NCBI RefSeq assembly: GCF_963666665.1
Contig: NZ_OY762999.1
Location: forward strand, 1,493,501-1,557,500
Reading direction: 5' to 3'
Source: Maridesulfovibrio sp.
Lineage (GTDB): Bacteria > Desulfobacterota > Desulfovibrionia > Desulfovibrionales > Desulfovibrionaceae
DNA: 64,000 bases
The stretch's first letter is position 1; every line of letters begins with the position of its first letter. The notes under the pieces were generated by a model. It saw only the letters and a list, made by a program, of their open reading frames with translations, did not search any database and was not told the origin of the DNA. Positions 33,453 to 42,239 of the stretch are shown piece after piece. A program made the translations under genes and the position numbers.

Positions 33453-33892
33453 TGGCCGGTTTCTCTTTTGAGTTGGACATGGATAAGGCCATGCGCGGTC
33501 TTGATATAGCCATGCAAAAGGCCCAGCGCAGTCAGGAATTCATGGACACGATGGGCGAAACACTCGTCAGCTCAACTCATCAGCACTTCAAGGACGGTGT
33601 CGGGCCGGACGGTAAAAAGTGGAAAACCAGCCAACGGGCCAGCAAGGAAGGCGGACAGACTCTGGTAGATTCGGCACGACTGCGAAACGCCGTGACCTAT
33701 GAGGCGACCTCGCAAATGGTCGTTATTGGAGTCAATGCCGTTTATGCCCGCATCCACCAACTTGGCGGCAAGACAGGACGTGGCCTGAAAGTCGAAATGC
33801 CAGCCCGACCGTATATCTATATCAACGATGAAGACCGCGCGGAGATCCGTGCTTTAGCCGTAGCCGAAATGAAATCCATGTTCGGAGTATAG
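33452..33892 (+). CDS. Virion morphogenesis protein (Mu gpG-like, tail completion)
   Basis: 146 residues. HFKDGVGPDGKKWKTSQRASKEGGQTLVDSARLRNAVTYEA and YARIHQLGG...MPARPYIYI are the PF05069 pattern of P2 gpS/Mu gpG, the head-tail joining and tail-completion protein. Start ATG 33452 chosen from the stop-start overlap. Confidence 0.88.
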   Translation: MAGFSFELDMDKAMRGLDIAMQKAQRSQEFMDTMGETLVSSTHQHFKDGVGPDGKKWKTSQRASKEGGQTLVDSARLRNAVTYEATSQMVVIGVNAVYARIHQLGGKTGRGLKVEMPARPYIYINDEDRAEIRALAVAEMKSMFGV

Positions 33893-33902
33893 GACATACA
33901 AA

Positions 33903-34457
33903 ATGAGAAATTTGATTTTTGAGACCATCACCAAAGTGGCCATGGCTGCCGGGCTGCCTGCCGGAACTGACGGCAAACCGCCCATTTATGAAGCTCCGGT
34001 CGAGATCAAAGATGCCTTGTTACCCAATCCGCGTATCGAGATCCTGCTGACCAAAGCCCCGGTCAAGCCGGTCAATACAAAGCTGGCCAAGTTCGCCACT
34101 CCTGAAAAAGAAGATACCCACCGCACGGTCAGGACTGCACTTGACCAGGTCATTCAGCCGGTGCGGTTATCCATCGTCGCAAAAGACGAAAATTGGCTGA
34201 AAGATTTTGCGCACAGTTTGCACACAGGACTGCCGAGAAGCTTGGCGGACAGGCATAATAACGTCGTTAAGGTCAGCGTTGAGGCGGTTGATTCAACTGG
34301 CGGAGGTTCGAAGCTGGTGAATGTGGCCATCAAGAAGAAGCTGACCAAAGTGTTTCATTTGAGATTCACCGGCCTGGTCACGAGAGACAGCGAGGTCGCT
34401 TGGATCAAAGAAGCAGATATCAATGTTGATTACAAACAGGAGGACAAAGATGCCTAA
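33903..34457 (+). CDS. Tail protein, Mu gp37-like
   Basis: 184 residues: HRTVRTALDQVIQPVRLSIVAKDENWLKDFAHSLHTGLPR and the following beta-rich part. Position between gpG-like and sheath genes fits Mu gp37/tail terminator. Ends RDSEVAWIKEADINVDYKQE. Functional label rests mainly on position. Overlaps the next gene by eight bases. Confidence 0.7.
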   Translation: MRNLIFETITKVAMAAGLPAGTDGKPPIYEAPVEIKDALLPNPRIEILLTKAPVKPVNTKLAKFATPEKEDTHRTVRTALDQVIQPVRLSIVAKDENWLKDFAHSLHTGLPRSLADRHNNVVKVSVEAVDSTGGGSKLVNVAIKKKLTKVFHLRFTGLVTRDSEVAWIKEADINVDYKQEDKDA

Positions 34458-34632
34458 GAAACCGGAGGTTACCTTGCACCCCGTTAGCGAGTTGGCAAAA
34501 GAAGCCGACTTTCCGGGTTGGAAGTTGGCGGCCCTGTGCAGATCAGCCGGATGGACCATGGACAAGATGGTTTCCCAGGATGAATTCGACGCGGCCCTGA
34601 ATCATTTCGAAAACCGTAAGATGGGGGGCTAG
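34450..34632 (+). CDS. Small protein, Mu gp38-like position
   Basis: 60 residues from ATG 34450 with GGAGG six bases upstream. HPVSELAKEADFPGWKLAALCRSAGWTMDKMVSQDEFDAALNHF. It lies directly before the sheath gene, as the small Mu gp38 does. Function unknown. Confidence 0.7.
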   Translation: MPKKPEVTLHPVSELAKEADFPGWKLAALCRSAGWTMDKMVSQDEFDAALNHFENRKMGG

Positions 34633-34635
34633 ACC

Positions 34636-36327
34636 ATGCCCCGCAATGACGTTTTTGAATATATCGTTGACGGAACCAGCGGACTTGTTCCTGGTGATGT
34701 GTCCGGCAAAGTATTGATCGCCGGGGTCTGCTCCAAAGGACAGGTTGGTAAAATCTACTATCTCGGTAAACGATCCGACCTTTCCGGCCTGCTCGGTGCC
34801 GGACCTTTGGTTGACCGGCTGCAGGATGTTTTTACGGCCTGTGGACAGGATGCAACAGTTCTGGCTGTTCCCGTTTCCGGTTCTCCTGCCGGTTATATCG
34901 GCGAGCTGGAGCACACCGGGACCGGTCCTGACGCTTCCACCAGCGGGATTGCTGCTGGAAATGCTGATGTTGTTATCCTTGTTACAGATGCTGGTGCTCC
35001 GGGTGTGGCTAAGGCGAAGGTCTCAAAGGATGGTGGCACCAGCTTTGATGCTACTGCTGTTGTCCCTGCAAATGGCCAGATCACGATTGATGACACAGGC
35101 GTCACCGTTGTGCTCGGTGAAGGAGATCTGGTCAAAGACGATTCCTATTCCTTCGTTGTCCGCTCGGCTATCGGTCCTATCCTGAAAGTAGGCCTCGGTC
35201 CTGACGTTACCGTTGCCGGGACCGTCACCCGTGCCGCGCAGGTTGTCCTGCAGATCGTAAAATCCGGCATTCGCAATGTTGGCCAGTATCGCCTTTCTAC
35301 TGACGGAGGCGATAATTACAGCCCTTACCGTACAATTCCCATTGATGGTTATATTACCGTTGACGACACAGGTGTTGTCATTACCTGCCCCGCAGAGGCC
35401 TACACCGTTGGAACTGAATATCGCTTCGACTTGCTGGCACCGGTACCGACTATCTCAAGTGTTATCGATTCCCTGAGCCTTCCGCTTGAGAGGGTTGATC
35501 CTGAATTCGTCCATGTGTGTGGCCCGTCCGATTCGGTTGACTGGGTTGCCCTCGGATCACTGGCCGATGATCTTTGGAACCGACACCGCCCCACATTCTT
35601 TACCTGTGAATCCCGCCTCCCGCAGGACGGTGAGGATCTTAACGACTGGGTTACTGCGCTGAAAGCTGAACGCGACGGCGTGGCTCACCGTTTTGTATCG
35701 GTTTGCACAGCTTTCGGAGAAATCACAAACAGAACCGGATCAAGTGATCTGCGTAATGCAGGCGGCCTGCTTGTAGGTCGTATTCTTGAAGTTCCGGTGC
35801 AGCGTGATATCGGTCGGGTTAAGGATCAGGGAATTTCAGCCCTCAAGCTTCCCGACTCTTATGAAGAAAGCATGCAGGTAGAGCTTGAAAACGCTGGATT
35901 CGTAACCGCGACCATTTATGCCGGACTCGAAGCAGCGTACTGGGGCGATGCCTGCACACTGGCCGAAGACACATCAGATTATCAGTTTCTTGAAATTCTG
36001 CGTGTAGTTTTCAAGGCGGTTCGTCTTCTGAGAATTCAGGCTCTCAAATCCCTGAAGGACGAAGTCGGCGATCCAATTCTGGGTGCCGATGCTTCCGGTC
36101 TTGCCTATCTGAGATCCAATCTTGAAAACGCACTCGACACCATGACCAAGGCCAAGCCCAAGGAGCTGGCCGGTTACGTTATTGCCATTCCTGATGGTCA
36201 GGACATCGTCAACAACGGTGTGGCCGTCGAGTCCGAACTGATAGGTATCCCCATTATCAAAAAGATCAAGCTGTTCGCAAATTACGTTTATGCAGGCAGC
36301 AAGTTTGATCCGCGCCTGGCGGCGTAA
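34636..36327 (+). CDS. Contractile tail sheath protein with two inserted repeats
   Basis: 563 residues (DUF2586-type sheath). The sheath body lies at about 1-100 and 275-563 (VDWVALGSLADDLWNRHRPTFFTCESRLPQD..., DSYEESMQVELENAGFVTATIYAGLEAAYWGDACTLAEDTSDYQ). Between them are two similar beta-rich units at about 107-176 and 198-268, sharing (S/T)xDGGxxxxxxxxxPxxGxITxDDTGVxxxxxxxxxxxxxxxYxF. These probably decorate the outside of the tail. The sheath contracts to drive the tube through the envelope, so this is a myovirus-type phage. Confidence 0.9.
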   Translation: MPRNDVFEYIVDGTSGLVPGDVSGKVLIAGVCSKGQVGKIYYLGKRSDLSGLLGAGPLVDRLQDVFTACGQDATVLAVPVSGSPAGYIGELEHTGTGPDASTSGIAAGNADVVILVTDAGAPGVAKAKVSKDGGTSFDATAVVPANGQITIDDTGVTVVLGEGDLVKDDSYSFVVRSAIGPILKVGLGPDVTVAGTVTRAAQVVLQIVKSGIRNVGQYRLSTDGGDNYSPYRTIPIDGYITVDDTGVVITCPAEAYTVGTEYRFDLLAPVPTISSVIDSLSLPLERVDPEFVHVCGPSDSVDWVALGSLADDLWNRHRPTFFTCESRLPQDGEDLNDWVTALKAERDGVAHRFVSVCTAFGEITNRTGSSDLRNAGGLLVGRILEVPVQRDIGRVKDQGISALKLPDSYEESMQVELENAGFVTATIYAGLEAAYWGDACTLAEDTSDYQFLEILRVVFKAVRLLRIQALKSLKDEVGDPILGADASGLAYLRSNLENALDTMTKAKPKELAGYVIAIPDGQDIVNNGVAVESELIGIPIIKKIKLFANYVYAGSKFDPRLAA

Positions 36328-36336
36328 GGAGCGTTT

Positions 36337-36768
36337 ATGTCCGAGATCAAAATTAACGGGCTTAACTACGACTGGCCGTCAGTCAGTGTAACCGGACCTA
36401 ACGGTGTTTTCATCGATATCACTGAGGTCAACTGGAAAAGCTCGCAGAAGAAAAAACGTATTTACGGGAAGGGAAGTGTCCCTACTGGAGTTGCCAGAGG
36501 CAATTACTCCGCGACCGTTGATTTCACCATCAGCAAGGATGAATACCGACAGTTCGTTGAAAGCCTCGGAACTTCCCCGTTCAAAGCCGAGTTTGATCTG
36601 GCCATTGTATTCGAACTCGACGGACAGGACAGATCGGAAACCCTGATTAAGCAGGTTCTGATTGACGATGTAGACGACAGTGCCAAGCAGGGAGAAGACG
36701 CAATTGTAGTCAAGCTCTCCGGTACTGCACAAATGATCATAAAAGACGGAGTACCCGACTATGAGTAG
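36337..36768 (+). CDS. Tail tube protein
   Basis: 143 residues. Beta-rich with KINGLNYDWPSVSVTGPNGVFIDITEVNWKSSQKKKRIYGKGSVPTGVARG, typical of contractile tail tubes of this phage group (Mu gpM position). It forms the inner tube within the sheath. The stop lies inside the start region of the next gene (8-base overlap). Confidence 0.85.
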   Translation: MSEIKINGLNYDWPSVSVTGPNGVFIDITEVNWKSSQKKKRIYGKGSVPTGVARGNYSATVDFTISKDEYRQFVESLGTSPFKAEFDLAIVFELDGQDRSETLIKQVLIDDVDDSAKQGEDAIVVKLSGTAQMIIKDGVPDYE

Positions 36769-37078
36769 CACAACAGAAGCAAAAAAAGACGACACCAAAT
36801 ACCAGCCGTTTACCGCTGATTTCGAAGACTTTTACGGCAATGAGCGCAATGAAGTTCTGCGCCTTTCCGAGCCGAAAAGAAAGGACATGTCCCTGATGGC
36901 CAGAACCGGCAAGGACAAACAGTTCGACGTTCTTTGCAAAGTCATGCTCGGCCTTGTCCACCCCGAGGACAAAGAAAAGTTGAATAAGATGATCAAAGAC
37001 GAACCCGTTCTGGCCATGAGCTTCGCCGGTGCCTTGATGAAGGCCTGCGGTAGCGAAGGGGTCACGCGGGGAAACTAG
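36761..37078 (+). CDS. Tail assembly chaperone, short form
   Basis: 105 residues. Acidic N-terminus, then DFEDFYGNERNEVLRLSEPKRKDMSLMARTGKDKQFDVLCKVMLGLVHPEDKEKLNKMI. It corresponds to Mu gp41/lambda gpG: it binds the tape measure during tail assembly. The last sense codons GGA AAC form, with the preceding G, a GGGAAAC slippery site just before the TAG stop. Confidence 0.85.
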   Translation: MSSTTEAKKDDTKYQPFTADFEDFYGNERNEVLRLSEPKRKDMSLMARTGKDKQFDVLCKVMLGLVHPEDKEKLNKMIKDEPVLAMSFAGALMKACGSEGVTRGN

Positions 37079-37278
37079 ATGAGATCCGGGCGGAGCTTGG
37101 CCACTCCGTCCAGATTTTCTCCGACCTTGTCCGGCAGTGGCTGAGAATTGAACCAGCAGAGGACATGGATAAATTCAAAGAGCAGGCGGCCAGAGCGTTG
37201 AATCTGGAAGAAAGATTCCACAAGCAACAGGCCGCACACCTGGGAAACACAATCTCTAAAATCTTCGGCAGTGAATAA
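36761..37278 (+). CDS. Tail assembly chaperone, -1 frameshift fusion (G-GT type)
   Basis: At GGGAAAC (37069-37075) ribosomes can slip back one base: frame 0 reads GGA AAC TAG, frame -1 continues with CTA GAT GAG and on to TAA 37276-37278. The fusion has 105 + 67 = 172 residues. The extension (EIRAELGHSVQIFSDLVRQW...ALNLEERFHKQQAAHL) has no start codon of its own and fills the whole gap to the tape measure gene. Lambda G-GT uses GGGAAAG in the same way. Confidence 0.82.
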
Positions 37279-37286
37279 AGGGTATC

Positions 37287-39638
37287 ATGGACGTTTTTGA
37301 TGTTTTCGCGACTTTCTCGCTTTTAGACAATATCACCGGACCGCTGGGAAATATCCGCCAAGGATTCACCCAGACGGAGCTGGCCGGTGGGCGTTTGTCT
37401 GAATCGTTTGGCGCGTTGACTAAATCCATGCTGCCTTTTGTTCTTGCTGCAGGACTGTTTTTAGCATCCTTCGGACCGGCTATAGGCGTGGCAGCCAACT
37501 TTGAAGCCTCGGTTTCAAGCCTCGGTGCTATCTCCAAAGCCAGTGCTGCAGACATGCAGGTAATGGAACAAGCCGCTCTTGATCTGGGTGCTTCCACTGC
37601 TTTCTCAGCAGCTCAGGTTGTCCAGGGGCAAACCGAGTTGGCTAAGAAAGGCTTCAACGCCAACCAGGTCGTTGCCGCCATGCCCGGTCTTCTTGATCTG
37701 GCTGCAGCAACTCAGTCTGATCTGGCTCTGGCTTCTACGGTCGCTTCCGGTGCTCTTAAATCTTTCAATATGGAAGCCAGCAGGACGGGTGAGGTAGCGG
37801 ATATTATCGCGGCAGCCGCTACCAGCTCGGCTACAGATATTAATGGTCTTGAAGCTGCTGTGGCCAATGCCGGGGCGGTCGTAAGTGCTGCCGGGGGTGA
37901 CTTTGCAGAACTGGCGGCCATTACCGGGAAGCTTGCCGATGTAAATATCAGCGGAGCTGTTGCCGGTACTGCGATTAAAACCATGTACAACCGGCTGCAA
38001 GGTCCGACCGGAGACGCAGCCAAGGCCCTGACCAGTCTGGGAATAGCGACCAAAGACGCAAATGGAAACATGTTGCCGATCTTCGATATCCTCGGAAATC
38101 TGGAAGGTGCTCTTGCCGGGATGGGCAGCGCGGACAAAGCTTCTTTCCTTAAGCGGATATTCGGTGAAGAGGCCGTAGGCTCTGTAACATCGCTTCTCAA
38201 TCAGGGTGTTGATTCTGCAAAGGCTTACGCCGATGCCTTGCGAGATTCGGGCGGAGCTGCTGCGGAAATGGCAGCCAAGCAGCTCGATAACATGAACGGC
38301 GCATTGACCATCCTCGGCTCAGCCTGGGAAGGACTGCAGATAACCATCGGATCTATTTTCCTACCTGTCCTGACTCCTGTCATCAGAGGTATTTCCAGCG
38401 TGGTCAGTTGGCTTAACGAGCTGGCCGGTAATCCTGTAGGCAAATTTATTATCAGCTTTGCGGCCGCTCTCGCTGCCACAGTTATTGCTGTCGGTCTTTT
38501 CTCCGCTGTCATGTGGGCTGCTACCGTTGCAGCTGGAGCACTCAATCTTGCTTTGTTGGCCAACCCTATTGTTTTGATCGGTGCGGCTCTGGTGGCAACT
38601 GCTGTGCTGGTCATGTCATATTGGACAGAAATCAAAGAATTCTTTGTTGGACTGGCTGCTTACTGGACAGAGTTGGCCAACGTCTTTGTCAATGTCGGTT
38701 GGAAAACGGCTCTTATGGGGCTATGGGATGGACTTTCCGATGGCTTCAAGGGCTTCCTTGGGCTTATGGCCTCAGTGGCCATCACAGCCGTTGCAATTTT
38801 CGTCAGTCCTTTTGCCGCTGTGGTTGCTGCTATTGTAGGCATCGTTGCCGGTATTGTCGGTGCCATTGTCTGGCACTGGGATAGCATCAGCAATTTTTTT
38901 ACTGACTTATGGGCTGGTATCAAAGAAAGCGCATCCACAGCATTCGATGTTCTGGCAGACCTGTTTCTCAATTTCACACCGCTGGGCCTGATGATTCAAG
39001 GCGTTCAGGGCATCATTGATTATTTTTCCACGGTCGATCTTTCCGAGTGCGGCCGCAAACTTTGGACCACGTTTACCGATGGCCTCAAGTCCATGGTTTC
39101 GGCTCCTGTTGAGACTTTCAAATCCGGGTTGCAGAAACTTCGCAACATGCTTCCATTTTCAGATGCCAAGGAAGGTCCGCTTTCAACTCTCACACTCAGC
39201 GGTAAGAGGTTGATGGAAACCATCGCCGGTGGCGTTGGAACCGGAGCCGGGGCGCTTGCTGATGCTGTAAGCACTGCTCTTGATACACCGGGCAAACTGA
39301 TCAATGCCGGAATCGGGGGGTTGTCCGTACCGATGGAAATGGCAGAAGTTGCCGTTGATGCTCTCTCTGTGCCTGTTGATCTGGTCAACCGTGGGCTTGA
39401 TGAAGATCCTTTCTTCGGCAAAGCGCCGGAGCCTGCAATGGTAGGTGCTACCCCTGTGGAAGTTTCTCCGATCACTTCCAAACAAGCCGAGAAGACTTCC
39501 TCCAGATCGTCTCGCAGCGCGTCCAAGTCCAACGGGATCACAGTCAACGGTGGGCTGACCATTCATGTTGCCGAAGTGGCAAATCTGGAAGGTCTTGTCA
39601 GTGAACTTCAAAACGCAGTGAGCCAGTTTGATGGTTGA
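37287..39638 (+). CDS. Tail tape measure protein
   Basis: 783 residues. The N-terminal 350 residues hold the TP901/PhageMin tail pattern (ASVSSLGAISKASAADMQVMEQAALDLGASTAFSAAQVVQGQTELAKKGFN...), followed by several hydrophobic, Gly-rich stretches (about 390-530) that may enter the host membrane, and a helical tail. It sets tail length. Two genes after the tube and right after the frameshifted chaperone pair, as expected. Confidence 0.93.
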   Translation: MDVFDVFATFSLLDNITGPLGNIRQGFTQTELAGGRLSESFGALTKSMLPFVLAAGLFLASFGPAIGVAANFEASVSSLGAISKASAADMQVMEQAALDLGASTAFSAAQVVQGQTELAKKGFNANQVVAAMPGLLDLAAATQSDLALASTVASGALKSFNMEASRTGEVADIIAAAATSSATDINGLEAAVANAGAVVSAAGGDFAELAAITGKLADVNISGAVAGTAIKTMYNRLQGPTGDAAKALTSLGIATKDANGNMLPIFDILGNLEGALAGMGSADKASFLKRIFGEEAVGSVTSLLNQGVDSAKAYADALRDSGGAAAEMAAKQLDNMNGALTILGSAWEGLQITIGSIFLPVLTPVIRGISSVVSWLNELAGNPVGKFIISFAAALAATVIAVGLFSAVMWAATVAAGALNLALLANPIVLIGAALVATAVLVMSYWTEIKEFFVGLAAYWTELANVFVNVGWKTALMGLWDGLSDGFKGFLGLMASVAITAVAIFVSPFAAVVAAIVGIVAGIVGAIVWHWDSISNFFTDLWAGIKESASTAFDVLADLFLNFTPLGLMIQGVQGIIDYFSTVDLSECGRKLWTTFTDGLKSMVSAPVETFKSGLQKLRNMLPFSDAKEGPLSTLTLSGKRLMETIAGGVGTGAGALADAVSTALDTPGKLINAGIGGLSVPMEMAEVAVDALSVPVDLVNRGLDEDPFFGKAPEPAMVGATPVEVSPITSKQAEKTSSRSSRSASKSNGITVNGGLTIHVAEVANLEGLVSELQNAVSQFDG

Positions 39639-40128
39639 TGGATACCTTACTTTTGATGACGGCAAGGTCTCTCTTGGCGGTACCGAGCTGGACGGAGTTC
39701 TGCAGCAGATGTCTGTGCGCGGCGCGGTGCGATTTGACAAGGCTGAACAGGACGGAATGTCCGGCAAAGTCAAAGTGCCTATGGGCTGGGAAGACGCCGA
39801 CATAACTCTGACCCTGCTGCTTAAGACCGACGATAACGCCGATTGTTATGACCGTCTTGATGACCTTGACGCACTGTTCAAAGGTCAGGATTCCGGCGGC
39901 AATCCCAAGATTTTGAACGTCCTTAATCGCCATTGCCAAGCCAGGCACATCAACCAGGTCGTTTTTGCTGCTCTGGACTCTCAGGAATCAACCCGTGATG
40001 ACGCAATCCTGGCCACTCTCTCTTTCTCGGAACACCGTCCGGCGGTTGTCACCACAGAAGAAAGGGTCATTGCTTCCGGCAAAGCAGCTCCGGCTATCAG
40101 GCCTTCCGCTTCGGAGGAATCACGATGA
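39631..40128 (+). CDS. Tail/baseplate protein after the tape measure
   Basis: 165 residues, beta-rich (DGYLTFDDGKVSLGGTELDGVLQQMSVRGAVRFDKAEQDGMSGKVKVPMGWEDADITLTLLLKTDD). Overlaps the tape measure end by eight bases and the next gene by four. Its place corresponds to Mu gpN or a P2-gpU-like baseplate wedge/completion protein; I do not recognise a specific family. Confidence 0.7.
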   Translation: MVDGYLTFDDGKVSLGGTELDGVLQQMSVRGAVRFDKAEQDGMSGKVKVPMGWEDADITLTLLLKTDDNADCYDRLDDLDALFKGQDSGGNPKILNVLNRHCQARHINQVVFAALDSQESTRDDAILATLSFSEHRPAVVTTEERVIASGKAAPAIRPSASEESR

Positions 40129-40925
40129 ATATTAACGGCCTCCGAACTCATATATTTATCGGAAACATGGAAATCCTGCGTTGTCCCAGATTGCTTATCC
40201 ATTCGGTGCGCAGAAGACCTATGTGGTCTTTTGAAATCACCTTACCCGATCCCAAGGGCGACGTGCGGCGAGCCGCCCAACTAGGAGACCCCGTTAACAT
40301 GGGTATCGGATACCGTGACCAGAAGCCTGTTTTATGGGCTGGTACCGTCAAGGCCATGCGCCCAGGTAACAAAGACCAGATTGTTATCTCCGGCGTTGGT
40401 CGTGATGACGAGCAGCTTAACAACGTGACTGTCTGTCAGAGCTGGGAGAATGAAACACCTGAAGCGATCGTTCGATACGCTGCTGGCCTGACCGGCTTGC
40501 CCATTGCCCGAATCGACTCCCCCGGCGTGCTTTTGCCCCGCTTCGTCTCATCTACCGTTCCCGTTTGGCAATTGGCCAGACAGGCAGCCGAGACCTGCCA
40601 GCGCGGTTTCAACATCGACATGGCCAAGTGGAAAATATGGCTTGGTTCTGATGGTATTCACTGGGGTGATCATAATCAGGATGGAACAGTGCCGACAATC
40701 GCAACCGGCGCAGGACTTATCAAACATTTGCCTGCAGACAATCCGGCGGCACTTTCAGAAGTTGAAACTTTTCTGCTGCCCGGCCTGATGCATTCAAGGC
40801 AGTTCGGGCTGATCGATAACAAGCGTGGCATTAACAGCCAGTACCGCGCCTTGGAAGTTAGGCATCTGATAGAGGACACATCAGCAAGAACCCATCTTAG
40901 CTACGGAGTGGAATATGGGTACTAG
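40125..40925 (+). CDS. Baseplate hub protein (Mu gpP / P2 gpD-like)
   Basis: 266 residues. HSVRRRPMWSFEITLPDPKGDVRRAAQLGDPVNMGIGYRDQKPVLWAGTVKAMRPGNKDQIVISGVGRDDEQLNN fits the hub fold of P2 gpD/T4 gp27, and the middle (SVPVWQLARQAAETCQRGFNID pattern) supports this. It forms the ring that holds the tail spike. ATGA overlap with the previous gene; the next gene starts 11 bases before its end. Confidence 0.75.
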   Translation: MNINGLRTHIFIGNMEILRCPRLLIHSVRRRPMWSFEITLPDPKGDVRRAAQLGDPVNMGIGYRDQKPVLWAGTVKAMRPGNKDQIVISGVGRDDEQLNNVTVCQSWENETPEAIVRYAAGLTGLPIARIDSPGVLLPRFVSSTVPVWQLARQAAETCQRGFNIDMAKWKIWLGSDGIHWGDHNQDGTVPTIATGAGLIKHLPADNPAALSEVETFLLPGLMHSRQFGLIDNKRGINSQYRALEVRHLIEDTSARTHLSYGVEYGY

Positions 40926-41808
40926 TGTTGACCTGATGGCCCTGATGAAAAGGATTGTGGAATTGGTCATGCCTGACCTGCGCGCATATTACCGCGTACC
41001 GCGTAAAGGCAAAATTGTGGCCACATATCCAAGCAACGGCCGTTACTGGGCCGACGTGCAGCCGCTTCGTAACGATGACTCCATAGACGAATCTGAGCCG
41101 GTCATACCCAAAGTCGAGATCCCGATTATGTGGGCAGGTCCTAAACGTGGCGTGGTTTGCCCTCCGCTGGTCGGCACTCATTGCGACATCACTTATTACG
41201 ATGGAGACCCGGATTTCCCGCGTATCAGTAATTTTCGTTGGCATGTATCGCAAGCTCCTGACTGCGAGGTCGGTGCATACATCATCCAACAGATTCCCGG
41301 TGTGCATATCAAGATTGACGCTAAGTCAAACATTATCCATGTGACCCCCGCCAACAGGATCAGCGAGATCGGTAGCGATCGCACAAGTGAGATCGGGGAC
41401 AACCAACTTGAGAATATCGGCAAAACTAACACCCGCTTTGTCGGTGATGATGAAACCATAACCGTCAATAAGAATAAGACTGAAAACGTAGAACAGAACC
41501 GGGTTTCCAACATCACCGAAGATGACCTGACTACGGCCGCAAACTGGACAGTCAAGGTTGAAGGTTTGGCGCGGGTGGAAGCTGATGAAGTCGAAATAGT
41601 AGCCAAGAAGATAACCAGGCAGGGAGAAGAAACCGTAACCGGCCATAACGGCGAAATCGGCAAATCCTATGAACGCACCCATCGTGAACATGAAGGAAGC
41701 TACAACCTTAAAGGCAACCAGGTCATCGACGGGGACCTAATAATAAACGGCAACCTGAAGACAACCGGCAACAGCAATGCCGGTAGCCGCTCCGGAGGCC
41801 CGATATGA
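40915..41808 (+). CDS. Baseplate spike / assembly protein (Mu gp45-like, gpV type)
   Basis: 297 residues. An N-terminal OB-like part (YYRVPRKGKIVATYPSNGRYWADVQPLRND...VGTHCDITYYDGDPD), then a repetitive beta-helix (IGSDRTSEIGDNQLENIGKTNTRFVGDDETITVNKNKTENVEQNRVSNI...) like VgrG/gpV spikes, ending in a Gly/Asn-rich tip. It is the puncturing device at the tail end. Confidence 0.85.
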   Translation: MGTSVDLMALMKRIVELVMPDLRAYYRVPRKGKIVATYPSNGRYWADVQPLRNDDSIDESEPVIPKVEIPIMWAGPKRGVVCPPLVGTHCDITYYDGDPDFPRISNFRWHVSQAPDCEVGAYIIQQIPGVHIKIDAKSNIIHVTPANRISEIGSDRTSEIGDNQLENIGKTNTRFVGDDETITVNKNKTENVEQNRVSNITEDDLTTAANWTVKVEGLARVEADEVEIVAKKITRQGEETVTGHNGEIGKSYERTHREHEGSYNLKGNQVIDGDLIINGNLKTTGNSNAGSRSGGPI

Positions 41809-42239
41809 GTGCTGATATTTACGGTCAGGACATCATGCTGGATGAAGACCTGCAGGTTGTGGTCGCTGCCAATGGTGAACTTGTTCTTACCGAAGGACCG
41901 GCCACAGGTGTGCAGGACATTAAGCTGGCCCTGTTCACTTATTTAGGTTCGCTGTTTTACGACACCCTGCACGGTTCCACTGTTCTGGATTGGATAAAAG
42001 AGGAATCGACCAATGCAACACGCAGCGCGTTTACGGTCGAAGTTGCCAGATGCATCAACACTGATCCCCGCGTTGTGCCTATGTCCGCTAAATGCAAAAT
42101 AGCAAGCTGGGACGATAAAGGCATCAAAGCGATAGCGAGCTGGCGTTTCATCGATGAGACCCACACGTCCAACATCATCTTTGAGGTGGGCGAAAACAGC
42201 TTAGTCAAAGAGGTTATTGAAGATGTCAATCCCCGTTAA
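41805..42239 (+). CDS. Baseplate wedge protein (Mu gp46 / T4 gp25-like)
   Basis: 144 residues: GQDIMLDEDLQVVVAANGELVLTEGPATGVQDIKLALFTYLGSLFYDTLHGSTVLDWI is the gp46/gp25 pattern. It nucleates sheath assembly on the baseplate. ATGA overlap with the spike gene and a 17-base overlap with the next gene. Confidence 0.86.
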   Translation: MSADIYGQDIMLDEDLQVVVAANGELVLTEGPATGVQDIKLALFTYLGSLFYDTLHGSTVLDWIKEESTNATRSAFTVEVARCINTDPRVVPMSAKCKIASWDDKGIKAIASWRFIDETHTSNIIFEVGENSLVKEVIEDVNPR

